A DNA stretch of 64,000 bases, from contig DAIDHS010000006.1 of the NCBI GenBank assembly GCA_027451985.1, forward strand, positions 23,344-87,343, read 5' to 3'. Of the stretch, positions 19,358-28,880 are shown piece after piece. Each line of letters starts with the position of its first letter. The first letter of the stretch is position 1. This DNA comes from Elusimicrobiota bacterium (GTDB lineage Bacteria; Elusimicrobiota; Elusimicrobia; UBA1565; UBA9628). A program made the position numbers and the translations under genes. Below the pieces are notes generated by a model. That model was not told the DNA's origin. It searched no databases and worked only from the letters and a program-made list of their open reading frames with translations.

Positions 19358-19945
19358 CTAGGCGACAGCCGAGAAATACTCCTTGGACTTGACCGGGTCG
19401 GCTTTCATGGTCTTCTTGCCCTCGGTCCAGTTGGCCGGGCAAACCTCGCCGGTCTTCTCAACCTGCTGGAAAGCCTTCAAGACCCGCAGGGTCTCATCGA
19501 CGTTGCGGCCCACCGCAAGATCGTGGACCACATTGTAGACCACGGTGCCTTTGGGGTTGATGATGAAGAGTCCGCGCAGCGCCACGCCGCCGGCGTTCAA
19601 GACGCCGTAGTCCTGGGCGATCTTCTTGGTGATGTCGGCCATGAGGGGATACTTGATGTCGCCCAAGCCGCCTTCCTTGCGGGAGGTGTTGATCCAGGCC
19701 AAGTGCGTGAACTGGCTGTCCACGGAGGCTCCCAAGAGCTCGCAGTTATGCTTGCGGAAATCCTCGACGCGGTCGCTGAAAGCGACGATTTCAGTCGGGC
19801 AGACGAAGGTGAAGTCCAGGGGGTAGAAGAACAGGACCAGCCATTTGCCGGCATAGTCCGAGAGCTTAACTTCCTTGAACATCTTGCCCGAAACGGCCAT
19901 CGCCTTAAAATCGGGCGCGGGTTTCTGAACGAGCGTCTCTGCCAT
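19358..19945 (-). CDS. Peroxiredoxin (AhpC/Prx1 family)
   Basis: [50 protein letters not shown]. Confidence 0.95.
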   Translation of the reverse strand: MAETLVQKPAPDFKAMAVSGKMFKEVKLSDYAGKWLVLFFYPLDFTFVCPTEIVAFSDRVEDFRKHNCELLGASVDSQFTHLAWINTSRKEGGLGDIKYPLMADITKKIAQDYGVLNAGGVALRGLFIINPKGTVVYNVVHDLAVGRNVDETLRVLKAFQQVEKTGEVCPANWTEGKKTMKADPVKSKEYFSAVA

Positions 19946-20007
19946 AGTTTTTTTCCTCCTATTTATTACTTACTCAAGCATTTTAGCATTTTTGCTAACA
20001 TTGCATC

Positions 20008-21459
20008 ATGATTTCTCCAATTGTCGTCTCCGCTGCGGATGCCGGGAAATTCGCCAAACACATGGGATTTTTCGTCTACGAAGACGGAGCGTTTCTCGGT
20101 GGCGCAATTGCGGCTGCGGAAAAACGGCGTTTGTGGGAGGCGTCAAAAGAAAGCGGTTTTAAGGCCGTGATTGGAGAGTGTACCGAAATACCTGAAATGG
20201 CGCAGGGGGGGCGAAGAATCGTCCTCGTCGGCCTAGGCAAGAAAAAAGAAGTGTGCGCCGAGACTCTGCGCCGCGCGGGCGCGGCGCTCTACCGCCATGC
20301 CAAGGGCCGATGGGAAAAGCTTTTGATCTCCGCTCCGATCGCGAGCGCCGCTCCAATTTTCGAGGGCTTCATGCTGGCTTCCTATGAATTCACGGAGTAC
20401 AAAAAACCGGAGGCCGCCAGGCTGTCGTCGGCTGGATTTCTGGCCGCGGATGCGCGCGAAATGGCCGGCCTGCGGAAAATTCTGGATAGGTCCTCAGCCG
20501 TCTGCCAGGCCGTGGCTTTCGCTCGGGACTTGGTCAATCGGGGGGCCTCGGACAAAACGCCGGAAAAAATGGGTGAAATCGCGTCGACGCTGGCTGGACC
20601 GCGCGTTAAAGTTGATGTTTTCGGCCGGGAAAAGGCCGCGGAACTGGGAATGGGTTCCTTTCTAAGCGTGGCGCGGGGCAGCGACGATGAGCCGGCGTTC
20701 GTTCGGCTGGTGTATAAGCCCGCCGGCCGCGTGAAGAAGCGAATCGGGCTGGTCGGCAAAGGCATTACCTTTGACTCTGGCGGCTTAAGCCTGAAGCCGC
20801 CGGCTTCGATGGAAACGATGAAGATGGATATGGCCGGCGCCGCAGCCGTCCTGGCCGTCTTCAGGGCCCTGCCCGCGCTGGGCCCGAGGCTTGAGGTCCA
20901 CGGCTTTTGTCCCTTCACCTATAATCTTCCCGGCCCCCGCGCCACCAAGCCCGGCGACGTGGTCAAGGCCATGAACGGAAAGACCATCGAAATTTTGAAC
21001 ACCGACGCGGAGGGCCGGTTGGTCTTGGCCGACGCTCTTTGCTTGGCCGCGCAGGAGAAGCTCGATGCCGTCATCGATATGGCGACCCTGACGGGGGCGG
21101 CCGTCACGGCTCTCGGCAGCAAGGTTTCGGCGGTGATGGCCGGAGACAAGATTCTTTTGGAGCGGCTTTTGCGCGCCTCGCGCGAAAGCGGCGAGATGAT
21201 GTGGGAACTGCCGCTGGTGAAAGAATACCGGGAGCTCCTTAAGAGCGACGTGGCCGATTTGCGCAACATCGGACGCGTGCGAGGAGAAGCCGGGACCATC
21301 ATCGGAGGACTATTCCTCAAGGAGTTCTCGGGAGACGCCCCGTGGGCGCACCTCGACATTGCTGGTCCGGCGTGGTCGGACAAGGCGTCCTCTTATTTTT
21401 CCCAAGGTGGCACCGGTGCCCCGGTGCGCACGATCTTGCGCTATCTGGAGTCTCTATGA
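20008..21459 (+). CDS. pepA: Leucyl aminopeptidase (M17)
   Basis: [40 protein letters not shown]. Confidence 0.95.
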   Translation: MISPIVVSAADAGKFAKHMGFFVYEDGAFLGGAIAAAEKRRLWEASKESGFKAVIGECTEIPEMAQGGRRIVLVGLGKKKEVCAETLRRAGAALYRHAKGRWEKLLISAPIASAAPIFEGFMLASYEFTEYKKPEAARLSSAGFLAADAREMAGLRKILDRSSAVCQAVAFARDLVNRGASDKTPEKMGEIASTLAGPRVKVDVFGREKAAELGMGSFLSVARGSDDEPAFVRLVYKPAGRVKKRIGLVGKGITFDSGGLSLKPPASMETMKMDMAGAAAVLAVFRALPALGPRLEVHGFCPFTYNLPGPRATKPGDVVKAMNGKTIEILNTDAEGRLVLADALCLAAQEKLDAVIDMATLTGAAVTALGSKVSAVMAGDKILLERLLRASRESGEMMWELPLVKEYRELLKSDVADLRNIGRVRGEAGTIIGGLFLKEFSGDAPWAHLDIAGPAWSDKASSYFSQGGTGAPVRTILRYLESL

Positions 21460-22049
21460 CAAAAAGAACGGCGGGCGACGGCGTTGCAGAGAGTGGAGAC
21501 GGCATCGCGCAAAGCGTGCACCATATCCTCAGGGAATTAGGGGAAAACCCGGGGCGAGAGGGGCTTCTCAAGACGCCCGCGCGCGTCTCTCGGTCGCTGC
21601 GTGAAATGACTTCCGGATACGGCGTGGACGTCGATGCCCTCATCAATAACGCCATGTTCAAGGAAGAATGCAACGAGATGGTCCTGGTCAAGGACATCAC
21701 GTTTTATTCGCTGTGCGAGCACCATCTCCTGCCCTTTTTCGGCAAAGCGCACGTGGCGTATTTGCCCGATAAGCACATCATCGGCCTTTCCAAAATCCCT
21801 AAACTCGTGGACGTTTTCGCGCGCAGGCTGCAAGTTCAAGAGCGCATGACCCGGCAGGTCGCTCAAACTTTGGAGCAGAAACTTAAGCCTCTGGGGGTGG
21901 CGGTCGTGCTGGAAGCCAGGCACCTCTGCATGGAGATGCGCGGCGCCGAGAGCCTGCGCTCGCCGACCTTGACCAGCGCGATGTTGGGGGCCTTCCGAAA
22001 CGACGCGCGAACGCGAGAGGAATTCCTGAAGCTGATCGTCAAAGCCTAG
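21456..22049 (+). CDS. folE: GTP cyclohydrolase I
   Basis: [43 protein letters not shown]; start ATG 21456 overlapping pepA stop. Confidence 0.95.
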   Translation: MTKRTAGDGVAESGDGIAQSVHHILRELGENPGREGLLKTPARVSRSLREMTSGYGVDVDALINNAMFKEECNEMVLVKDITFYSLCEHHLLPFFGKAHVAYLPDKHIIGLSKIPKLVDVFARRLQVQERMTRQVAQTLEQKLKPLGVAVVLEARHLCMEMRGAESLRSPTLTSAMLGAFRNDARTREEFLKLIVKA

Positions 22050-22062
22050 CGCAAAGCGCTAG
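22046..22062. terminator. Hairpin carrying both convergent stop codons
   Basis: CTAGCGC-AAA-GCGCTAG; TAG of folE and TAG of the secreted-protein gene lie in opposite arms. Confidence 0.55.
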
Positions 22063-23405
22063 TCGCCGGCCCAGGGATTGAAGCTGCCGCCCTGGATGGG
22101 GGCTTCGTCGCAAAGGCGGCGGAAAAGTTTGATGTCCTCTTCGGTGGCGCCTCGCGCGATGAGTTTCTGCTCGATTTCGTAGACGCCCGCCTCGTACTCG
22201 GTCTGCGACCAAGGCCTGCCTTTGTATTGGACCGCGTGCTGCGCTGCGCTTTCAATATCCTCGCGGGATAACCCCTGGGGAGCGTCCGCGATGGCGCGCT
22301 TTTTGGGGCTCTTGGCGGATGACGCGTTTCCCGCCATGTCCACGGCTTCGGCCGTCCGCGCGTTGACCGCCACGGCGTGCCCGCGCGAATCGTAGATGTG
22401 GTACCAGAAATCGCTTCCGCCGTCGCGGGGATCCAGGCTGAGCAAATAGGAGGCGTTGAGGCTCAGATCAGGAAAGCGCTTGCGGGCGGCATCGAATGCG
22501 GCGCGGGGGGCATAAATGACTTTCTTGGCCAACTCCGTCACGGCGATGGGGCGAGGCTCCACTGCATGATCCTTCGGGTTGGTGATGAAGGTCGCTACGC
22601 GCGCACCCATGCGCTGTCCCGGCTGGGCCCAGGAGCGCGAGAAATCCACGTAGATAATTCCAGAGTTTTCTTCCGCTTTGCCCGGCTGGATGTAAAACTC
22701 ATAGCTGATTTCCCGGGCGTCCATGCTCGAGAAGGTTCCCTTGATGTCTCCTAAATTGATGTTCCCGGGTTTGACGCCGTAGCGCTCCGCGGTGTGCGCC
22801 GCCTCGGCCAGCGCTTGGGCGTAGAATTCCGCGGGGTTGACTGGCATCCAAGGGATGGAGCCGGCATGGCTTGCGTCGCGGTCGCTTCTGGCCGCCAGGG
22901 CTGCGGAAAGATAACCTGCTCCGTCCGCATCTGCCTCTCCCGTCATGATGGATTCGATCTGCCGTCCTGCCTCGACGGAGGAATCGGCCGACGAATGCGC
23001 GTCGATCGCCGCCCTGAGCGGTTCCTGCAGGCTTTTTGCCATGGCGGAGACCATCTTCTCCGCAACGTTGCGGGTCGCCTTCGCCGCAGGGGGCTGCGTT
23101 TGAAGCGCGGCGGGAGAAGCCGGTAGGGCCGGAATTTCGGGCGCTGGCTGCGCCAAATTGTTGAAAAGCGGCATCTGCGTGCTCAGCGTCGCCGGAAGCT
23201 CCAGCGAGGACGGCAGCGCCAGTTGGCTCGGAGCCAAAAGGGCGGCCGGCGCGATCGGCAGCGTGAACGGCATGAAGTCGGGAGAGGCGGCGGGGAAATC
23301 GAACTCCAACTGTTCGGGAAGGGCTTCCGCCGCGGCGCGCGAGGAAATTGAAAAGCAGGCGAAGGCCAGAATCGCGGCGACGGCACTCAATCGTCTCTTA
23401 TTCAT
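22059..23405 (-). CDS. Exported protein of unknown function with Pro/Ala-rich N-terminal region
   Basis: MNKRRLSAVAAILAFACFSISSRAAAEA signal peptide; RBS GGAGG; ORF track start 23702 runs into the divergent promoter region. Confidence 0.7.
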   Translation of the reverse strand: MNKRRLSAVAAILAFACFSISSRAAAEALPEQLEFDFPAASPDFMPFTLPIAPAALLAPSQLALPSSLELPATLSTQMPLFNNLAQPAPEIPALPASPAALQTQPPAAKATRNVAEKMVSAMAKSLQEPLRAAIDAHSSADSSVEAGRQIESIMTGEADADGAGYLSAALAARSDRDASHAGSIPWMPVNPAEFYAQALAEAAHTAERYGVKPGNINLGDIKGTFSSMDAREISYEFYIQPGKAEENSGIIYVDFSRSWAQPGQRMGARVATFITNPKDHAVEPRPIAVTELAKKVIYAPRAAFDAARKRFPDLSLNASYLLSLDPRDGGSDFWYHIYDSRGHAVAVNARTAEAVDMAGNASSAKSPKKRAIADAPQGLSREDIESAAQHAVQYKGRPWSQTEYEAGVYEIEQKLIARGATEEDIKLFRRLCDEAPIQGGSFNPWAGD

Positions 23406-23537
23406 TCTAAACAACCTCCGGTGACTTATTTTAGTGATGCTCGAGAGGCGATTCATGGGCCTTCTGGGGAAAACAGGAGGCAGTCTTTGGGCCCAGAACG
23501 CGAAGGGGGACGAAGAAGCTGCGAGGGGCTGGGCGGT

Positions 23538-23567
23538 TTGACTCCCGCTCGCGCCGAATGATATTCT
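23538..23567 (+). promoter_or_regulatory. Sigma70-type promoter for the ALDH/PaaA-like operon
   Basis: TTGACT (23538-23543), 18-bp spacer, TATTCT (23562-23567), followed by GGAGG and ATG 23597. Confidence 0.6.
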
Positions 23568-23596
23568 GAAGTCATCTTTCTCCTCGGAGGTTGACC

Positions 23597-25105
23597 ATGA
23601 GCCCCGTTGCCGCGCCGTCAGCGATTTGCCCGGATCTACAGTCTTTTTTGGCCAATAAAGCACATCTTCTGCTTGTCGATGGGCAGAGAAAAGAAGCCTC
23701 AAACGGCAAGATCTTCGAGACCTTCAACCCCGCGACTGGCGAGACTATCGCCCGCGTGGCCGAGGCGACGGCCCAGGACGTCGACGCCGCGGTCAAATCC
23801 GCGCGCAAAGCGCTCGAAGGCCCGTGGAGCAAGTTGAGCCCCGCTGAGCGCGAAAGGCTGCTCAACAAGCTTGCGGATCTCGTGGAAGCTCACGCGGAGG
23901 AATTGGCCCAGCTTGAAACCCTGAACAACGGCAAAACCATCCGCGAGAGCAAAAACGGCGACTTGCCGCTGGCCGTTTCCCTGCTGCGCTATTTCGCGGG
24001 CTGGCCGACCAAGATTCACGGCGAGACGATCCCCGTCAGCGTCCCTTATTATCCCGGCGCCAAATTTCTGCACTACACCGTGCGCGAGCCCATCGGGGTA
24101 GTGGGCGCCATCATTCCCTGGAACTTTCCGCTTCTGATGGCGGTGGAGCGTCTGGCTCCGGTCTTGGCCTGCGGCAACGCCCTGGTCTTGAAGCCCGCCG
24201 AACAAACGCCGCTCTCGGCTTTGCGCTTGGGCGAACTGGCGCTTGAAGCGGGCATCCCGCCGGGCGTGGTCAACGTCGTGCCGGGAGACGGCCCCAGTGC
24301 GGGCGCGGCCTTGGCCGCGCATCCGGACGTCGATAAAATCACCTTTACCGGTTCCACCGAGGTCGGGCGCGAAATCGTCAAAGCTTCGGCGGGAAATCTC
24401 AAGAAGCTGTCCTTGGAATTGGGCGGCAAGTCTCCTAACATCGTCTTTGCTGATGCGGACCTGGATGCCGCGGCCAAGGGCATGTTCATGGGAATTTTCT
24501 ACAACCAAGGCCAGTGCTGCTCGGCCGGATCGCGCGTGTTCGTGGAGAAATCGAAGTTCGACGATCTTGTCGGCGCCTTGGTCGAACGCGCCAAGACCGT
24601 GCGCCAGGGGCCGGGACTCGATCCCAAGACTCAGATGGGGCCGCTGGTCTCCAAAGAGCAGAAAGAACGAGTGCTGGGTTACGTCGCGGCGGGGAAAAAA
24701 GAAGGCGCCAAGCTCCTCTGCGGCGGCGAGGAACTTCCCGGCGGCGGCTATTTCGTTAAACCTACGGTTTTCTCGGATGTGAGAGACTCCATGAAGATCG
24801 CGCGCGAGGAGATTTTCGGCCCAGTCCTGACCGTCATGCCCTTTGAGAGCGCGGACGAGGTCGTCACGCGGGCCAACTCGACCGACTACGGCTTAGTGGC
24901 GGGCGTCTGGACCAAGGACGTCAAGAAGGCGCACATGATGGCGCAGAGCTTGAAGGCCGGAACCGTCTGGATCAACTGCTACCACTTCGTCGACGCGGCC
25001 GCTCCCTGGGGCGGCTACAAGCAAAGCGGCTACGGGCGAGAAAAGAGCCAATACGCCGTCGATCTCTACACGCAGCTCAAAAGCGTGTGGGTGGACCTAA
25101 ACTAG
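23597..25105 (+). CDS. Aldehyde dehydrogenase family (class 1/2-like)
   Basis: IIPWNFPLLMA, FTGSTEVGR, LELGGKSPNIVF, NQGQCCSAGSR, EIFGPVLTVMPF. Confidence 0.95.
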   Translation: MSPVAAPSAICPDLQSFLANKAHLLLVDGQRKEASNGKIFETFNPATGETIARVAEATAQDVDAAVKSARKALEGPWSKLSPAERERLLNKLADLVEAHAEELAQLETLNNGKTIRESKNGDLPLAVSLLRYFAGWPTKIHGETIPVSVPYYPGAKFLHYTVREPIGVVGAIIPWNFPLLMAVERLAPVLACGNALVLKPAEQTPLSALRLGELALEAGIPPGVVNVVPGDGPSAGAALAAHPDVDKITFTGSTEVGREIVKASAGNLKKLSLELGGKSPNIVFADADLDAAAKGMFMGIFYNQGQCCSAGSRVFVEKSKFDDLVGALVERAKTVRQGPGLDPKTQMGPLVSKEQKERVLGYVAAGKKEGAKLLCGGEELPGGGYFVKPTVFSDVRDSMKIAREEIFGPVLTVMPFESADEVVTRANSTDYGLVAGVWTKDVKKAHMMAQSLKAGTVWINCYHFVDAAAPWGGYKQSGYGREKSQYAVDLYTQLKSVWVDLN

Positions 25106-25119
25106 CCGGCGGAGCCCCG

Positions 25120-25905
25120 ATGACAAGTCAAAGCGCCGTGGAGCCGATCTTGACTCAAAAGGATGGCGGCGTGGCCGTCTTGACGCTCAACCGTCCGGAG
25201 GCCTTAAACGCCTTGAACCATCCGCTCATGGATCGGCTTGAGGCCGCGCTGAAGAGTTTTGCCAAGGATGACTCCGTGCGCTGTCTTATTCTTACCGGCG
25301 GTCCCAAGGTTTTCGCGGCCGGCGCGGACATCAAGGAGATGGAGAACGCCGCGGCCAAAGACATGGCGGCGGATCCGCATCTCTCGCGTTGGGACATGCT
25401 CGGAAAATTCCCGAAGCCCGTCATCGCCGCGGTGGCCGGGTACGCTTTGGGCGGCGGCTGCGAGCTGGCGCTGGCCTGCGATCTCATCATCGCCTCGGAA
25501 ACGGCCGTTTTCGGCCAGCCGGAGATTCTCATCGGCGTCATTCCTGGCGCGGGCGGCACGGTGCGTCTGGCCGAGCGGCTCGGCAAGGCGCGGGCGATGG
25601 AATTGATCCTGACGGGACGGCGCGTCAACGCCAAGGAAGCGCTGGCCTTGGGCTTGGTCAACCGCGTTGTGCCGCCCGAGGGTCTGTTGGAGGAGGCGAT
25701 GGCTCTGGCGCAAAATGTCGCCTCGATGCCGCCCTTGGCGGCCCGCGCGGCCAAGGCGTCTCTGCTGCACGCGCTCAACGCGGGCCAGAACGACGCGCTG
25801 GCGTTCGAGCGGCGGCTCTTCTATGATTTGTTCGACACGCAGGACCAGAAAGAGGGAATGAAGGCGTTCGTGGAGAAGCGCAAGCCCCGCTGGACGGGGA
25901 AGTAA
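25120..25905 (+). CDS. Enoyl-CoA hydratase (crotonase superfamily)
   Basis: VLTLNRPEALNAL, FAAGADIKEM, GYALGGGCELALACDLIIA, PEILIGVIPGAGGTVRL. Confidence 0.94.
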   Translation: MTSQSAVEPILTQKDGGVAVLTLNRPEALNALNHPLMDRLEAALKSFAKDDSVRCLILTGGPKVFAAGADIKEMENAAAKDMAADPHLSRWDMLGKFPKPVIAAVAGYALGGGCELALACDLIIASETAVFGQPEILIGVIPGAGGTVRLAERLGKARAMELILTGRRVNAKEALALGLVNRVVPPEGLLEEAMALAQNVASMPPLAARAAKASLLHALNAGQNDALAFERRLFYDLFDTQDQKEGMKAFVEKRKPRWTGK

Positions 25906-25921
25906 GCGCGGGGAATATCCG

Positions 25922-26728
25922 ATGAGCGAAAAGACCGCTATTGCCGAAGAGCTTTTAGTCGAGGAATCGAACGGCGTCATGACGCTGACCTTGAATCGCC
26001 CGGAGGTTCTCAACTCCTTGACGCACGGGATGATGAAGGGGATGATGGACGCTCTCAAAAAGGCGGAAAAAGACAAAAACATCCGCTGCGTGATTTTGAC
26101 CGCGGCGGGGCGGGCCTTCTGCGCCGGCGCGGACTTGGCGGACTTGAAAAAGCGGCAAGCCGAGAAACCGTTATCCTTCGGCGAGGAGCTCCGTCGTCAC
26201 TTTAATCCTCTCATCCTGCAGATCCGGCGCATGGAAAAGCCCGTTATCGGCGCGGCCAATGGTTTGGCCGCCGGCGCCGGCGCGAGCCTGATTTTGTCTA
26301 CGGACATCAAAGTGGCCGCGCAGGAGGCCAAGTTCATCAGCGCGTTCGTACGCGTCGGCCTGGCGCCGGACTCGGGCATCACCTATTTCATGCCGCGCTT
26401 TCTTGGGCTTTCTCTGGCCCTGGAACATGCGTGGACGGCCAAGCCCATCACCGCTGAGGAAGCCTTGCGTTTCGGCTGGGTCAACCGCGTGGTCTCTCAA
26501 GCCGAGGTCGTGGTGGCCGCGAAAGAGATGGCTGCCGAGCTTTTAAAGGCGCCTCCGCGGGCCGTGGCGCTGACCAAACGGGCGATGAACCGTTCGCTTG
26601 AGAACGACCTCGAGAGCCAGATGGAATACGAGGCCCAGCTTCAGGAGATTTTAGGAAAGACCAAGGATCATCAGGAGGGCGTCGCCGCGTTTCTGGAGAA
26701 GCGGGCGCCGCAGTGGAGGGGGGAATAA
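25922..26728 (+). CDS. Enoyl-CoA hydratase/isomerase (PaaG-like crotonase)
   Basis: TLTLNRPEVLNSL, AFCAGADLADLK, NGLAAGAGASLILSTDIKVA, FVRVGLAPDSGITYFMPR. Confidence 0.9.
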   Translation: MSEKTAIAEELLVEESNGVMTLTLNRPEVLNSLTHGMMKGMMDALKKAEKDKNIRCVILTAAGRAFCAGADLADLKKRQAEKPLSFGEELRRHFNPLILQIRRMEKPVIGAANGLAAGAGASLILSTDIKVAAQEAKFISAFVRVGLAPDSGITYFMPRFLGLSLALEHAWTAKPITAEEALRFGWVNRVVSQAEVVVAAKEMAAELLKAPPRAVALTKRAMNRSLENDLESQMEYEAQLQEILGKTKDHQEGVAAFLEKRAPQWRGE

Positions 26729-27555
26729 TGGCGACCGAAAGCGCGCGCGTCAAGGAAGAAAAACTGGCGGAAAAACTGGCCAAGGGCGGCAAGGTGGAAA
26801 CCTTGGAGGAGATGACGGACGAGTACCGCGAACACCTGACCCACCTTATGATGATGCAGGCCGATTCCGAGTTGGCCGGCGCCTTCGGCTACGTTCCCTG
26901 GATCGCCAAGTCTCCGGACATCAAGGAGACGCTTCAGGTCGCGCAGATCGTCAAGGATGAGGTGCGCCACGCGCGCGTGATGTACCGGCTCTTGGAGGGC
27001 ATGGGCGTCGATGTCGATGAGTACTATAAGAAGCACAACTTCAACCTCAGAGTGGAGTCTTCCGACATCGGCACCGAGCGCGTGGCTGACGACAAACGGG
27101 TCAACATCTTCTACTATCCCATCGAGACCTGGTACGACTTCATCATGTTCAACTTCTGCATGGACCGCGGCGCCGGGCACCAGCTGGAGGATTCCCTGCA
27201 CTGCTCTTACAAGCCTTGGTGCGACGCCATGGATGGCATCTTCAAAGAAGAGGCCATGCATATGGCGCACGGCGACCAATGGACCAAGAAGCTTTCCGAA
27301 AACGCCAAGACCCACGGCGAGCTGCAGACCGCGCTGGACAAGTGGTATCCGCGGACCATGAATATCTTCGGGCGCGCCAACTCGCCCAAGAACAAGATAT
27401 ACCGCAAGCTGGGCCTCAAGTCGCGCGACAACGACGAGGTTCGCCAGGCTTTCGCCAAGGAAGTCGCGCAGAAGTGCTCCGAGTTCGGCTTGGGCGTTCC
27501 CAAATGGACGCCCGAAGAGAAGAAGATGACGGAGGAGCCGTTCATCCCCGGCTGA
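26728..27555 (+). CDS. PaaA-like (PaaA/PaaC family) diiron oxygenase subunit homolog
   Basis: Diiron ligand pattern ADSELAG, KDEVRHAR (ExxH), KEEAMHMAHG (ExxH); C-terminal KWYPRTMNIFGRANSP...NDEVRQAF resembles E. coli PaaA WWPALMMFGPND...NDELRQRF. Confidence 0.82.
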   Translation: MATESARVKEEKLAEKLAKGGKVETLEEMTDEYREHLTHLMMMQADSELAGAFGYVPWIAKSPDIKETLQVAQIVKDEVRHARVMYRLLEGMGVDVDEYYKKHNFNLRVESSDIGTERVADDKRVNIFYYPIETWYDFIMFNFCMDRGAGHQLEDSLHCSYKPWCDAMDGIFKEEAMHMAHGDQWTKKLSENAKTHGELQTALDKWYPRTMNIFGRANSPKNKIYRKLGLKSRDNDEVRQAFAKEVAQKCSEFGLGVPKWTPEEKKMTEEPFIPG

Positions 27556-27564
27556 GTTGCAGGC

Positions 27565-28638
27565 GTGGTTCAAAAAATTGGCGTTGTCGGTGCAGGGACG
27601 ATGGGCGCGGGCATCGCGCAGATCTGCCTCCAAAAAGGCTTCCCCGTCCTCATTTTTGACAGCTCTCCGGACGCTCTGTGCGCGGCGTCGGGACGAATCA
27701 AGAAAGGCCTTGATGCGGCCGTGGCTCGGGGGAAAATAGCCGCCGAACAAGCTTCGGAGGCGCTGGCGCGCATCGTCTATGGCAAAAAACTGGAAGATTT
27801 GGGCGATTGCGATTTTCTCATCGAAGCCGCAAATGAAAACATCGAAGTAAAGCGGGTCATTATTGAAACCTTGTCCCGCATCTGTCGAACGGCTATTATC
27901 GCAACCAACACCTCGTCCCTTCCAATCGCCAAACTCTCCGAGTTTTGCGCCGCGCCCGAGCGCTTTTTGGGCGTTCATTTCTTCAATCCGCCGGTCGCCA
28001 TGAAGCTCGTTGAAATGATCAACGGGCCGAAAACTTCCGAGGAGACGCGATTGGCCTCCTGGACTTTCGTGGAAAAAGGCCTTAGCCGCGTGCCCGTTTC
28101 GGCCAAGGACACGCCGGGCTTCATCGTCAATCGTGTGATGCGGCCTTATTACCTGGAATGCCAGAGGGCGGCGCTGGCGGGTTGCAGCATTTCTGCCCTG
28201 GACGGAGCGGCCAAACAGGCGGGATCGCCGCTTGGCCCCTTCGAACTTATGGATTTGATCGGCCTCGATGTGAATTTATCCATCACCAAGGTCATTTACG
28301 AGGCATGCGGAAAACCCGAGCGTTTTAAACCGGTTTCCGTGCAGGAGAAGCTGGTGGCCTCCGGCGCTCTGGGGCGCAAGGCTGGGCGCGGCTTCTACTT
28401 ATATAAGGAAGGCAAGACGGCCGGGGAAAATCCGGCCGCGGCTGCGTTTTTCACGACGGGCGCAGGCTTAACCCCCGAAGCCGGCTGGGAGCGGGTCATC
28501 GGTTCGGTCATCGCCGAGGCCGAACGCGCCTTCGCCGAGGGAGTGGCTTCCAAAGCGGACATCGACACGGCAGTGAAACTGGCTATGAATTTCCCAAAGG
28601 GGCCTTTTGAATGGCGGCAAAAAAGCGCGGCAAAGTAG
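27565..28638 (+). CDS. 3-hydroxyacyl-CoA dehydrogenase
   Basis: IGVVGAGTMGAGIAQICLQKG, IIATNTSSLPI, FLGVHFFNPP, DTPGFIVNRVM; GTG start. Confidence 0.94.
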   Translation: MVQKIGVVGAGTMGAGIAQICLQKGFPVLIFDSSPDALCAASGRIKKGLDAAVARGKIAAEQASEALARIVYGKKLEDLGDCDFLIEAANENIEVKRVIIETLSRICRTAIIATNTSSLPIAKLSEFCAAPERFLGVHFFNPPVAMKLVEMINGPKTSEETRLASWTFVEKGLSRVPVSAKDTPGFIVNRVMRPYYLECQRAALAGCSISALDGAAKQAGSPLGPFELMDLIGLDVNLSITKVIYEACGKPERFKPVSVQEKLVASGALGRKAGRGFYLYKEGKTAGENPAAAAFFTTGAGLTPEAGWERVIGSVIAEAERAFAEGVASKADIDTAVKLAMNFPKGPFEWRQKSAAK

Positions 28639-28880
28639 GCCTGAAGGCGCGCTTGCCGCGGCGCGGAAGACATCGGCGGAACGATTTAGACGCCAAAACT
28701 TTAGGCGAACTTCTATGCCGGAATCCCGGGGTTATCCGCGTGCTGGATAAATACGGGATTAATTTTTGCGCGTCCTGCTACCTGACCCTTTTCTCGCCCA
28801 TTGAGGATGTGCCCGGATTCCACGCGGTCACGGACAAAAAAAAGTTCCTGGCCGACCTGTGCCGCGCAGCCTCTGAATAA
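28611..28880 (+). CDS. Small DUF1858-like CxxC protein
   Basis: TLGELLCRNPGVIRVLDKYGINFCASCYLTL resembles the DUF1858 pattern; overlaps preceding CDS by 28 nt. Confidence 0.6.
   Translation: MAAKKRGKVGLKARLPRRGRHRRNDLDAKTLGELLCRNPGVIRVLDKYGINFCASCYLTLFSPIEDVPGFHAVTDKKKFLADLCRAASE

Noticed and set aside
26671-27978. 435-aa minus-strand ORF across the PaaA-like gene
   Set aside because: Lies antisense to two well-supported genes; composition typical of shadow ORFs
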